9,250 nt of DNA from Thermoplasmatota archaeon (GCA_023475455.1 JAMCVR010000130.1:1-9250); one strand, 5' to 3'; counted from the stretch's first letter, positions 1 through 5,855 are shown. Notes: generated from the sequence alone by a model not told the origin. Translations and numbers: made by a program.

Positions 1-2
1 GT

Positions 3-842
3 CTACCCCCCGGCCTGCGCATCGAGTCCTACGACCAGAGCCGCAAGAACGAGTTGACCGGCACCTCCGGCGAATCGAGCAACATCGAAGTGATGCCCGG
101 CGTCGGCGCGACCTGGCAGCTCGCACCGCAGGCGCAGCTGTTTGCGGGCGCATTCAAGGGCTTTTCGCCCGCGATGGTCGCCACCGCCATCAGCGGCTCC
201 GGCGTCGACCAGCAACTCGACGCCGAACGCTCGACCAACTTCGAAATCGGCGTGCGCGGCGCGACGGCTCGCCTGAGCTACGAAGCCACCGCCTTCTACA
301 TGGACTTTTCCAACCAGATCGTGCCGCAGTCCGAATCGGGCGGCGTCGGCGCCACCGTCACCAACGCCGGCGCAACCCTGAACCAGGGGCTGGAAGGTGC
401 GATCGGCTACGACCTCGGAGCGGGCTGGGGGGTAGACGCCAACGCCACCTGGGTGCCGACGGCCAAATACAACAGCACCAAAATCGTCGGCGGCATCGAC
501 CGCAACGGCAATCGCCTGCCCTACGCGCCCGAACTGACCGCGAATCTCTCCGTGAACTACCGCGTCGGGGGGCTGAAAACCAGCCTCGGCGCCTATCACG
601 TCTCCAGCCAGTTCGTCGATCCGGAAAACACCCAGGCGGAGAGCGCCGATGGTCGTCGCGGCGCGATTCCGGCTTACACCACCTTCGACCTCAACGTGCA
701 CTACGCCGTCGACAAGCAGCTCAGCGTGTTCGGCACGGTGCGCAATCTCGCCGACCGGAAATACATCGCCAGCCGCAATCCCGACGGCATTTTCCCCGGC
801 GCCGAGCGTAATTTCGAACTTGGTGTGAATTATAAATTCTGA
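3..842 (+). CDS. TonB-dependent outer-membrane receptor (FecA-like), C-terminal part
   Basis: The reading frame is open from the window edge, so the N-terminus (signal peptide, plug domain) lies outside; about 279 residues remain. They show the alternating polar/aromatic pattern of outer-membrane beta-strands, for example FAGAFKGFSP, NFEIGVRG and TFDLNVHYAV. The phrase VFGTVRNLADRKYIASR is the usual next-to-last strand region of TonB-dependent receptors. The chain ends NFELGVNYKF with a terminal Phe, the outer-membrane assembly signature recognised by the BAM complex. The ending NPDGIFPGAERNFELG resembles ferric dicitrate (FecA-type) receptors more than large siderophore receptors, but the substrate is inferred only. 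Such receptors import ferric chelates using TonB/ExbBD energy. Its position upstream of feoB, feoA, bfd and bfr supports an iron role. The start cannot be assigned. Confidence 0.9.
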   Translation, partial: LPPGLRIESYDQSRKNELTGTSGESSNIEVMPGVGATWQLAPQAQLFAGAFKGFSPAMVATAISGSGVDQQLDAERSTNFEIGVRGATARLSYEATAFYMDFSNQIVPQSESGGVGATVTNAGATLNQGLEGAIGYDLGAGWGVDANATWVPTAKYNSTKIVGGIDRNGNRLPYAPELTANLSVNYRVGGLKTSLGAYHVSSQFVDPENTQAESADGRRGAIPAYTTFDLNVHYAVDKQLSVFGTVRNLADRKYIASRNPDGIFPGAERNFELGVNYKF

Positions 843-860
843 CGCCGTTCCGGGTGACAA

Positions 861-887
861 GGTGGTGCGGCGGCAACCCGCACCGCC
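861..887 (+). terminator. Strong hairpin after the receptor gene, possible terminator
   Basis: GGTGGTGCGG (861-870) pairs with CCGCACCGCC (878-887) through 10 base pairs including one G-T wobble, with loop CGGCAAC. It begins 18 bases after the receptor stop codon. No T-run follows directly; the nearest T-rich stretch is TTTCTTTT at 915-922, so this may be an imperfect intrinsic terminator or only an mRNA-stabilising stem. Confidence 0.45.
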
Positions 888-1098
888 GCCACCGCGCGGA
901 AGGAGCCCTCGGAGTTTCTTTTACAGGCCAGCCACCCGATCCGAATGGCGAGGCAGCCAGCCACCCACAACGTTGAGATACCAGAACTGATGAAATGCCC
1001 TCTTCAAACTCACCCCCTGGCCGAGTTTCTCGTCCGGTCCGATCGCGACGACTTCGCGGTTCGCCAGAATGGCCGTTCCACCAGGCTGGTCACGCGGT

Positions 1099-1155
1099 CG
1101 AGAGGAGCTTGACCGCATGAACGCACTAACCCTGGGCGACGATTTGCGCCGCTAA
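1099..1155 (+). other. Short open frame ending ...DRMNALTLGDDLRR, relative of the 3658-3705 segment
   Basis: The frame runs through GREEL to DRMNALTLGDDLRR and stops at TAA 1153-1155. ATG 1117 is the only nearby start, with GAGAGGAG upstream. It aligns without gaps to DRVNELTIGDSLRLP at 3658-3702. Over 39 bases 29 are identical by eye, and 9 of 13 residues match. This could be a short leader peptide of feoB, a decayed gene end, or a diverged repeat. I do not recognise a family and cannot assign a function. Real translation is unproven. Confidence 0.25.
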
Positions 1156-1177
1156 CCTCCCGGCCCACGCCAGCCCT

Positions 1178-3115
1178 ATGAACATTTCCGCCATCGCCCT
1201 CGTCGGCAATCCCAATGTCGGCAAATCCGTGCTGTTCCATCGCCTGACCGGAGCGTATGTCAACGTCTCCAACTATCCCGGCACCACGGTCGAGGTGGCG
1301 CGCGCGCCAGCGCGTTTCGACGCGGCGGTCGACCTCATCGACACGCCCGGCGTGCTGACGCTGCCGGCACGCAGCGACGACGAGCGCGCCACCATGCGCG
1401 CGCTGCTGCACGAGCCCCTGCGCGCCGTGGTCCAGGTGGGCGACGCCAAGAACCTGCGCCGCACGCTCACGCTCACCGCGCTCCTGGCCGAACTCGGCGT
1501 GCCCGCCGTGCTGGCGCTCAACATGCACGACGAAGCCGGCGCGCGCGGGGTGACGGTCGACGCGCGGGCGTTGTCCGATGCGCTCGGCGTGCCGGTCGTG
1601 CCCACCGTGGCCACCGGCGGCGAGGGCGTTGCCCAGCTGACGCACCATCTGGCAGACGCCCGCGTGCTGCAGCCGCTCTTGCGTTACGACGCCACGGCCG
1701 AAGCGGCGATTGCCGACCTGGCGGCGCGCATCGCCGCCTCCGCGCCGCATCCGCGGCTGTCCGCGCGCGGGCTGGCGATCCTGTATCTGGGGCAGGACAG
1801 CGAAGTCGAAGCCTGGCTGCGGGAGACGGCGGGCGAAGCCTGCGCCGGATTCGCCTCTGCACGGGGCTTCGCCTACGCCCAGGGCGTCACGCCGGCGGCG
1901 CTGGCGCACGAACGCGGCGAAGCCGCCGGCACCCTGGCCGCCCGCGTCACCGCGCGCAGCGCGCAGTCCAGCCCGCTGCTGGCGCACCGCATCGGACAAT
2001 GGGTCATCCACCGCGTGTGGGCATGGCCGATCCTGCTCGGCATGCTGTTTGCCGTGTATGAATTCGTCGGCGTGTTCGGCGCCGGCACCCTGGTCGGGCT
2101 GATGGAAGAAAACCTGTTTGGCCGCCATCTCAACCCCGCCATCACGCAGTTCGTGCAAAGCCATGCCGGCGTGCCCTGGCTGGCCGACCTGCTGGTCGGG
2201 CAATACGGCCTGTGGACCATGGGCATGACCTACGCGCTGGCGCTGATCCTGCCGATCGTCACCACCTTCTTCATCGCCTTCGGCCTGCTGGAAGACTCCG
2301 GCTACTTCGCGCGGCTGTCGGTGCTGGCCAACCGCCTGTTCAAGCTCATCGGCCTCAACGGCCGCGCGGTGCTGCCGATGGTGCTGGGGCTCGGCTGCGT
2401 GACCATGGCCACGCTCACCACGCGCATCCTGCACAGCCCGCGCGAGCGCCTCATCACCATCTTTCTCATGGCGCTGGCGATTCCCTGCTCGGCGCAGCTG
2501 GGCGTGGTGCTCGGCCTGCTCGGCGGGGTTTCATTCCCGGCCCTGCTGATCTGGGTGACAGCGATGGTCGGCGTGCTGATGCTGGCGGGCTTTCTGGCCG
2601 CCAAACTCATTCCCGGCCGGCGCATTCCGCTGGTGACCGAAATGCCGCCCATACGGCTGCCGCTGCTGGGCAACGTCGCCAAGAAAACCGTGGGGCGCCT
2701 GAAGTGGTACCTGGTCGAGGTCATCCCGCTGTTCCTGCTGGGCACCCTGATCATGTTCGTGCTGGACCAGGTCGGCGCACTGCCCGCCATCATCCGCGCC
2801 GGCGAACCGCTGGTATCGGGCTGGCTGGGACTGCCCAGGGAAGCCAGCGCCGCCTTCGTGATGGGATTTCTGCGGCGCGACTTCGGCGCCACCGGCCTGT
2901 TTGCATTGAGCAGCCAGCTGTCCCCCATCCAGGCCGTGGTCGGCATGGTCACCATCACCCTGTTCGTGCCGTGCATCGCCAGCGTGATGATGATCGTGAA
3001 GGAGCAGGGGCTAAAAATTGCCGCCGCCATGCTGGCGCTCATCATTCCGTTCGCATTCCTGGTCGGCGGTGTGTTGAACCATCTGCTGCGCGCCGTATGG
3101 GGAGCAGGCGCATGA
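1178..3115 (+). CDS. feoB: Ferrous iron transporter B (FeoB), variant gate motifs
   Basis: The 645-residue inner-membrane protein imports Fe(II) from the periplasm. The N-terminal GTPase domain shows G1 GNPNVGKS (10-17), G2 GTT (35-37), G3 DTPG (55-58) and G4 NMHD (115-118). A likely G5 loop is near VATGGEG (about 140-150). A helical spacer follows, then a membrane domain from about residue 275 with repeated hydrophobic segments. Membrane cysteines are visible at 407 (LGLGCVTMATLTTR), 437 (IPCSAQLG) and 599 (PCIASVMM). The conserved segment MGFLRRDFGATGLF is also present. The first gate reads GCVTM rather than the GCNVP of E. coli FeoB, and the protein is shorter than the 773-residue E. coli form, so it belongs to a divergent FeoB subgroup. 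ATG 1178 lacks a clear Shine-Dalgarno, but the first residues MNISAIALVGNPN fit the family start well. Its stop overlaps the feoA start (ATGA). Confidence 0.95.
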   Translation: MNISAIALVGNPNVGKSVLFHRLTGAYVNVSNYPGTTVEVARAPARFDAAVDLIDTPGVLTLPARSDDERATMRALLHEPLRAVVQVGDAKNLRRTLTLTALLAELGVPAVLALNMHDEAGARGVTVDARALSDALGVPVVPTVATGGEGVAQLTHHLADARVLQPLLRYDATAEAAIADLAARIAASAPHPRLSARGLAILYLGQDSEVEAWLRETAGEACAGFASARGFAYAQGVTPAALAHERGEAAGTLAARVTARSAQSSPLLAHRIGQWVIHRVWAWPILLGMLFAVYEFVGVFGAGTLVGLMEENLFGRHLNPAITQFVQSHAGVPWLADLLVGQYGLWTMGMTYALALILPIVTTFFIAFGLLEDSGYFARLSVLANRLFKLIGLNGRAVLPMVLGLGCVTMATLTTRILHSPRERLITIFLMALAIPCSAQLGVVLGLLGGVSFPALLIWVTAMVGVLMLAGFLAAKLIPGRRIPLVTEMPPIRLPLLGNVAKKTVGRLKWYLVEVIPLFLLGTLIMFVLDQVGALPAIIRAGEPLVSGWLGLPREASAAFVMGFLRRDFGATGLFALSSQLSPIQAVVGMVTITLFVPCIASVMMIVKEQGLKIAAAMLALIIPFAFLVGGVLNHLLRAVWGAGA

Positions 3116-3360
3116 GCCCGGCCGATCACACCGCCCGCGTGCCGCTCGGCTTTCTGCTGCCCGGCGTTCAGGCGCGCGTCGATGTCATCGACGACGCCAT
3201 CGATCCCACCCGGCGCGAACAGCTGGTGGCCTACGGCCTTGCCCCCGATCGCCCGCTGGTCGTGCTGCAACAACGCCCGATGACCATCGTGATGGTCGAC
3301 GAAGTTGAACTCGCGCTGGAGGAAAGCGTAGCGCGCCATGTGTGGGTGAGCAGGCGATGA
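3112..3360 (+). CDS. feoA: FeoA-domain protein
   Basis: An 82-residue cytosolic protein with the SH3-like FeoA layout. It has an early LLPGVQARV strand, a central REQLVAYGLAPDRPLVVLQQ stretch matching the family's LxxLGLxPG turn, and a C-terminal VDEVELALEESVARHVWV segment (usual family pattern: VxGxxIALxxxxAxxIxV). FeoA proteins act with FeoB, probably through its GTPase domain, in Fe(II) uptake. The ATG overlaps the feoB stop in ATGA, so the two are translationally coupled. The order feoB then feoA is the reverse of E. coli feoABC. The usual glycine before the final IALR-like strand is replaced (VDEVEL), so it is a diverged FeoA. No FeoC-like gene follows. Confidence 0.88.
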   Translation: MSPADHTARVPLGFLLPGVQARVDVIDDAIDPTRREQLVAYGLAPDRPLVVLQQRPMTIVMVDEVELALEESVARHVWVSRR

Positions 3361-3395
3361 TGCGCAGCGGGTTTTTTTACGCCTTGCATTTTTGC

Positions 3396-3427
3396 GTCCG
3401 CCCGCGCCCTGTGTGGCGCGGACTTTT
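3396..3427 (+). terminator. Probable intrinsic terminator of feoBA
   Basis: GTCC and GCGCC on the left side pair with GGCGC and GGAC on the right (9 pairs with a four-base bulge, loop CTGTGT), followed by TTTT at 3424-3427. It begins 36 bases after the feoA stop. A T7 run at 3372-3378 precedes it but has no clear stem of its own. Confidence 0.6.
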
Positions 3428-3563
3428 AACAAGCAACGATCCCAATACGCGCACAGACGCATTTCCCAATGAGAACGGTCTTTATTGTTGATAAATGACC
3501 AGCCAGCGTTGTTGCTCGCCAGCCTGTCGAAACCGTCCAAAGGGCGATCTCACGGGGAGCAAC

Positions 3564-3705
3564 ATGATCACACCCCCAACTTCGCCGGGCAGCCCGCTGC
3601 CTGCCCTTTCTGTTTCTGGCTACCACGCCCGCTTACGCCGCCGTCTCTGCAGAACCCGACCGCGTGAACGAGTTGACCATTGGCGACTCTCTGCGCCTCC
3701 CATGA
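3564..3705 (+). pseudogene. Frameshifted small exported-protein gene (signal-peptide remnant)
   Basis: ATG 3564 has an excellent ribosome site (GGGGAG at 3554-3559, four bases away). As sequenced, the frame gives a Pro/Arg-rich chain with no recognisable character. Removing one C from the C5 tract at 3573-3577 switches the frame to MITPQLRRAARCL followed by PFLFLATTPAYA. That is a typical Sec signal peptide (RR n-region, hydrophobic core, AYA cleavage site). The mature part AVSAEPDRVNELTIGDSLRLP ends at TGA 3703-3705, giving 46 residues in all. So this is a broken gene, a phase-variable gene with a C-tract switch, or a sequencing error. The mature part is too short to classify. It may be the truncated 5' end of a larger secreted or outer-membrane protein, and it resembles the short frame at 1111-1150 upstream of feoB. 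Confidence 0.4.
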
Positions 3706-3758
3706 TTTCGCCCACTTGAATACCGCGTCTGGTATGCAGGCTGTCTCAATTACAAATA

Positions 3759-3790
3759 GATATTGACAATCATTCTCATTTCTATAAAAA
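3759..3790 (+). promoter_or_regulatory. Fur box overlapping the bfd promoter
   Basis: GATATTGACAATCATTCTC at 3759-3777 matches the 19-base Fur consensus GATAATGATAATCATTATC at 16 positions. It covers a perfect -35 TTGACA (3763-3768). A -10 TAAAAA (3785-3790, 16-base spacer) or TATAAA (3783-3788, 14-base spacer) follows. Fe-Fur bound here would block RNA polymerase, so bfd should be expressed under iron shortage. Confidence 0.85.
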
Positions 3791-3824
3791 TACGCGGCAT
3801 CTTATGAATCGCCGGAGGGTTGCC

Positions 3825-4034
3825 ATGTATGTCTGTCTTTGCCACAGTGTCACCGACACCGATATCCGTCGGCTGGTGCGCACCGAAGGCGTGTGCACCC
3901 TGCGCGAACTGAGCCGGGAATTGGGGGTCGCCACCCAGTGCGGCAAATGCGGTCGCTGCGCCAAAGAGGTTCTGCGCGAGGCCGTAGACGCGGTGCGCAA
4001 CGAAGTGGCCTGTCCCGGGCTCATGGCAGCCTGA
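3825..4034 (+). CDS. bfd: Bacterioferritin-associated ferredoxin (Bfd), BFD-like [2Fe-2S] protein
   Basis: A 69-residue cytosolic [2Fe-2S] protein. The cluster ligands are visible as CLC (Cys4, Cys6) and CGKC (Cys39, Cys42), the standard BFD spacing, in the context MYVCLCHSVTD and VATQCGKCGRCAKEV. Two further cysteines (24, 45) are present. In Pseudomonas, Bfd docks on bacterioferritin and passes electrons through the haem to reduce stored Fe(III) for release. Start choice: ATG 3825 has GGAGGG five bases upstream and gives the conserved MYVCLC start. The in-frame ATG 3804 has no ribosome site and would add an unconserved MNRRRVA. Fur control from 3759-3777 fits iron mobilisation under starvation. 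bfr follows 159 bases downstream. Confidence 0.95.
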   Translation: MYVCLCHSVTDTDIRRLVRTEGVCTLRELSRELGVATQCGKCGRCAKEVLREAVDAVRNEVACPGLMAA

Positions 4035-4078
4035 TCCTCCCCATTTGTTGCCCCTCTCCTTGAGCGCCACGCCAGCGC

Positions 4079-4106
4079 TTGCTTTATCCCCCTCCATTCC
4101 TAGAAT
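4079..4106 (+). promoter_or_regulatory. Candidate sigma70 promoter of bfr
   Basis: TTGCTT (4079-4084), 16-base spacer, TAGAAT (4101-4106), about 88 bases before the bfr ATG. No Fur box is seen over it, so bfr may be separately controlled from bfd. A small stem AGCGC/GCGCT (4063-4067, 4075-4079) just before it could be a weak bfd terminator. I see no other regulatory element in the rest of this gap. Confidence 0.45.
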
Positions 4107-4193
4107 GTCGGGTATTCCCGCACCGCCCTTTAGCCAAGCAGTCGTCCAGCCAACGGCACGCTCGCGGGTGTCCTCAACCATCAGGAGAGCGCC

Positions 4194-4673
4194 ATGAAAG
4201 GCGATAAAAAAGTCATCCAGTACCTGAACAAGGCCCTGACGGTGGAACTCACCGCCATCAACCAGTATTTCCTGCATGCCCGCATGTACAAGAACTGGGG
4301 GCTTGTTGCGCTGGGCAAGCACGAATACGAGGAATCGATCGAGGAGATGCGCCATGCCGACAAGCTGATCGAGCGCATCCTCTTTCTGGAAGGCCTGCCC
4401 AATCTGCAGGACCTGAACAAGCTGATGATCGGCGAGAACGTGGTCGAATGCCTGAACTGCGACCTCAAGCTGGAACTCGGCGGCCGGGCGTTGTATGTCG
4501 AGGCCATCGCGCATTGCGAGTCGGTCAAGGACTATGTCTCGCGCGAGATCCTGGTCGACATCCAGGAAGACACCGAAGAGCATATCGACTACCTCGAAAC
4601 CCAGCTCGATCTGGTCAAACTCATGGGCGAGCAGAACTACGTGCAGACTGCCGCCGGCCCGATCGAAAGCTGA
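4194..4673 (+). CDS. bfr: Bacterioferritin, alpha-like subunit with Thr at ferroxidase position 127
   Basis: A 159-residue subunit of the 24-mer iron-storage cage, essentially the length of E. coli Bfr (158) and alignable without gaps through the four helices. The ATG has GGAGA seven bases upstream. Ferroxidase residues Glu18, Glu51, His54, Glu94 and His130 are present, and so is the haem ligand Met52. The position of the bridging Glu127 is Thr ([12 protein letters not shown] against RDEEGHIDWLE in E. coli). A subunit with haem Met52 but an incomplete diiron site recalls the alpha subunits that co-assemble with ferroxidase-competent beta subunits in some bacteria such as Pseudomonas putida; whether that holds here is inference. 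Bfd upstream is the expected partner for iron release. Codons 57 to stop are duplicated in tandem downstream. Confidence 0.96.
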   Translation: MKGDKKVIQYLNKALTVELTAINQYFLHARMYKNWGLVALGKHEYEESIEEMRHADKLIERILFLEGLPNLQDLNKLMIGENVVECLNCDLKLELGGRALYVEAIAHCESVKDYVSREILVDIQEDTEEHIDYLETQLDLVKLMGEQNYVQTAAGPIES

Positions 4674-4978
4674 TCGAGCGCATTCTCTTTCTGGAAGGCC
4701 TGCCCAATCTGCAGGACCTGAACAAGCTGATGATCGGCGAGAACGTGGTCGAATGCCTGAACTGCGACCTCAAGCTGGAACTCGGCGGCCGGGCGTTGTA
4801 TGTCGAGGCCATCGCGCATTGCGAGTCGGTCAAGGACTATGTCTCGCGCGAGATCCTGGTCGACATCCAGGAAGACACCGAAGAGCATATCGACTACCTC
4901 GAAACCCAGCTCGATCTGGTCAAACTCATGGGCGAGCAGAACTACGTGCAGACTGCCGCCGGCCCGATCGAAAGCTGA
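4362..4978 (+). repeat. Tandem duplication of the bfr 3' end (305-bp step)
   Basis: 4362-4673 and 4667-4978 are each 312 bases and align without gaps; by eye the only difference is C4379 against T4684, silent in Ile. The copies overlap by the 7 bases AAGCTGA (4667-4673). The same 7 bases start the unit at 4362 and end it at 4972-4978. That is the expected footprint of a duplication primed by 7-base microhomology. The first copy completes an intact bfr; the second is a headless fragment. Confidence 0.97.
4667..4978 (+). pseudogene. Headless bacterioferritin fragment (bfr', residues 57-159)
   Basis: The second copy of the repeat encodes [11 protein letters not shown] through to the same C-terminus [12 protein letters not shown] and TGA 4976-4978. 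It lacks helix A, most of helix B and any start codon with a ribosome site, so no Bfr subunit can be made. It lies in a different frame from the intact bfr. On the bfr transcript it would be a 305-base 3' untranslated segment before the terminator at 5000-5030. The near absence of differences means the duplication is recent or artefactual. Confidence 0.93.
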
Positions 4979-4999
4979 CACGCGTCGCGCATACAATGG

Positions 5000-5030
5000 A
5001 TGCCCCCGCCGTGGGGCATTTTTTATTTTT
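5000..5030 (+). terminator. Intrinsic terminator after bfr
   Basis: A perfect 7-bp stem ATGCCCC (5000-5006) / GGGGCAT (5013-5019) with loop CGCCGT is followed by TTTTTT A TTTTT to 5030. It is 21 bases after the end of the bfr repeat and is presumably the original bfr terminator. It ends only 4 bases before the preferred ATG of the next gene. Confidence 0.9.
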
Positions 5031-5034
5031 CCCG

Positions 5035-5658
5035 ATGCGATTCGACCTCGACTGCCGCGCCTGCCCACGCCTCGCCACCTTTCTGGACGAGGTGCGCGTC
5101 CGCCATCCCGATTATCACGCCCGTCCGGTGCCCGCCTTCGGCGACTCCGCGCCGGATCTGCTGATCGTCGGCCTCGCGCCCGGCTTGCACGGCGCCAACC
5201 GCAGCGGACGCCCCTTCACCGGCGACTACGCCGGCGTGTTGCTGTACGAGACCCTGCACCGCTTCGGCTACGCCAGCGCGCCGGAATCCGTGTCGGTCGA
5301 CGACGGCCTGCAACTGACCGGCAGCCGCATCACCAACGCGGTGAAGTGCCTGCCGCCGGCCAACAAGCCGGAGCCCGGCGAAATCCGCGAATGCAACCGC
5401 TATCTGGCGGCCGAACTGGCGGCCCTGCCCGAGCATGCCAGCATCCTGGCGCTGGGACAGATCGCGCATCAGGCGGTTTTGCGCGCGCAGGGTTTGAAGC
5501 TCAAGGACTACCCCTTCGCCCATGCCAGCGACTATCGCCTGCCCGACGGCCGACGGCTGGTCAGCAGCTACCACTGCTCCCGCTACAATACCCAGACGCG
5601 CCGCCTCACCCCCGAGATGTTCGAGGCGGTGTTCACGCTGATCCAAACGAAGGAGTGA
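5035..5658 (+). CDS. Uracil-DNA glycosylase, 4Fe-4S family 5 (UdgB)-like
   Basis: A 207-residue base-excision-repair enzyme that removes uracil and other deaminated bases from DNA. Four cysteines fit the Fe-S ligand pattern of families 4/5: Cys7, Cys10 (DCRACPRL), Cys105 (VKCLPPANKP) and Cys120, spacing C-x2-C...C-x14-C. Motif A is GLAPGLHGANRSGRPFTGD (46-64). It lacks the acidic residue of family 4 (GEAPG), which points to family 5. The C-terminal active-site loop is YHCSRYNTQTRRLT with His180; family members usually have HPS or HVS, so HCS is unusual. ATG 5035 is preferred because MRFDLDCRACPRL matches the family start. ATG 4996 is in frame but would place the bfr terminator inside the coding region. 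Neither has a clear ribosome site. The 3' two thirds are duplicated downstream. Confidence 0.87.
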   Translation: MRFDLDCRACPRLATFLDEVRVRHPDYHARPVPAFGDSAPDLLIVGLAPGLHGANRSGRPFTGDYAGVLLYETLHRFGYASAPESVSVDDGLQLTGSRITNAVKCLPPANKPEPGEIRECNRYLAAELAALPEHASILALGQIAHQAVLRAQGLKLKDYPFAHASDYRLPDGRRLVSSYHCSRYNTQTRRLTPEMFEAVFTLIQTKE

Positions 5659-5660
5659 CC

Positions 5661-5846
5661 ATGCCCGTCGTCACCATCAAACTCGCCGGTACGCTCACCC
5701 GCGAGCAGAAGCAGAAAGTCGCCGAGGAAATCACCGCCACGCTCGAACGCCACGCCGGCAAGCCGGCGTCGTATACCTATATTGCGTTCGAGGAACTGCC
5801 CGACGAGAACTGGGCGATTGCGGGCAAGCTGCTCGACGAAGACTGA
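5661..5846 (+). CDS. 4-oxalocrotonate tautomerase-family protein, copy 1
   Basis: A 61-residue beta-alpha-beta protein starting MPVVTIKLAG. After Met removal, Pro-1 is the catalytic base of the tautomerase superfamily. A strong ribosome site AAGGAG (5650-5655) overlaps the end of the udg gene, whose stop is 2 bases upstream, so the two are coupled. Comparison with the classical enzyme: the Arg11 position is Leu/Thr, the Arg39 position lies in YTYIAF with no Arg, and Phe50 is Trp in ENWAIAG. It is therefore unlikely to be a true 4-oxalocrotonate tautomerase of meta-cleavage; the substrate is unknown. An identical copy follows at 6263-6448. Confidence 0.88.
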   Translation: MPVVTIKLAGTLTREQKQKVAEEITATLERHAGKPASYTYIAFEELPDENWAIAGKLLDED

Positions 5847-5855
5847 GCCTTTGAG

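Larger units (their letters stand above)
843..1177. other. 335-bp gap between receptor gene and feoB
   Basis: Besides the hairpin at 861-887 the gap holds an 11-base direct repeat GCCAGCCACCC (927-937 and 956-966) and two short open frames. ATG 990 to TGA 1112 would give 40 residues and has no clear ribosome site. ATG 1117 to TAA 1155 would give the 12-residue peptide MNALTLGDDLRR and has GAGAGGAG upstream. The latter resembles a segment at 3658-3705 and is described separately. I could not find a convincing Fur box or a sigma70 promoter for feoB here, and no Shine-Dalgarno sequence directly before the feoB ATG. Confidence 0.5.
3361..3824. other. 464-bp gap between feoA and bfd
   Basis: In order it holds the feoBA terminator (3396-3427), a broken small exported-protein gene (3564-3705), and a small inverted repeat ATACC-GCGTCT-GGTAT (3720-3735). 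A promoter with a Fur box (3759-3790) follows, then the bfd leader. No other intact gene is visible in the gap. The stretch 3428-3553 shows nothing I can name. Confidence 0.6.

Noticed and set aside
927..966. 11-base direct repeat GCCAGCCACCC, 29 bases apart
   Set aside because: Only two copies with no further structure; noted but not interpretable as a CRISPR, iteron or regulatory array.
970..1000. Possible Fur box upstream of feoB (GAGATACCAGAACTGATGAAA)
   Set aside because: Too few matches to the Fur consensus and no promoter elements placed with it.
990..1112. 40-codon open frame starting at ATG 990
   Set aside because: No ribosome site, no recognisable motif, and ordinary length for chance in GC-rich DNA.
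1010..2434. 474-codon open frame on the minus strand opposite feoB
   Set aside because: Its composition (His/Gln/Arg/Gly-rich, no domain) is that of an antisense shadow of a GC-rich gene, and feoB on the plus strand has clear motifs.
2302..3540. 412-codon minus-strand open frame
   Set aside because: It overlaps the feoB and feoA coding sequence and shows no recognisable domain; a frame shadow.
3720..3735. Small inverted repeat ATACC-GCGTCT-GGTAT as an operator
   Set aside because: Five-base arms are expected by chance; it could be an operator half-site but nothing supports it.
4063..4079. Hairpin AGCGC/GCGCT as terminator of bfd
   Set aside because: Only five pairs, no T-run, and it overlaps the candidate -35 of bfr; too weak to call.
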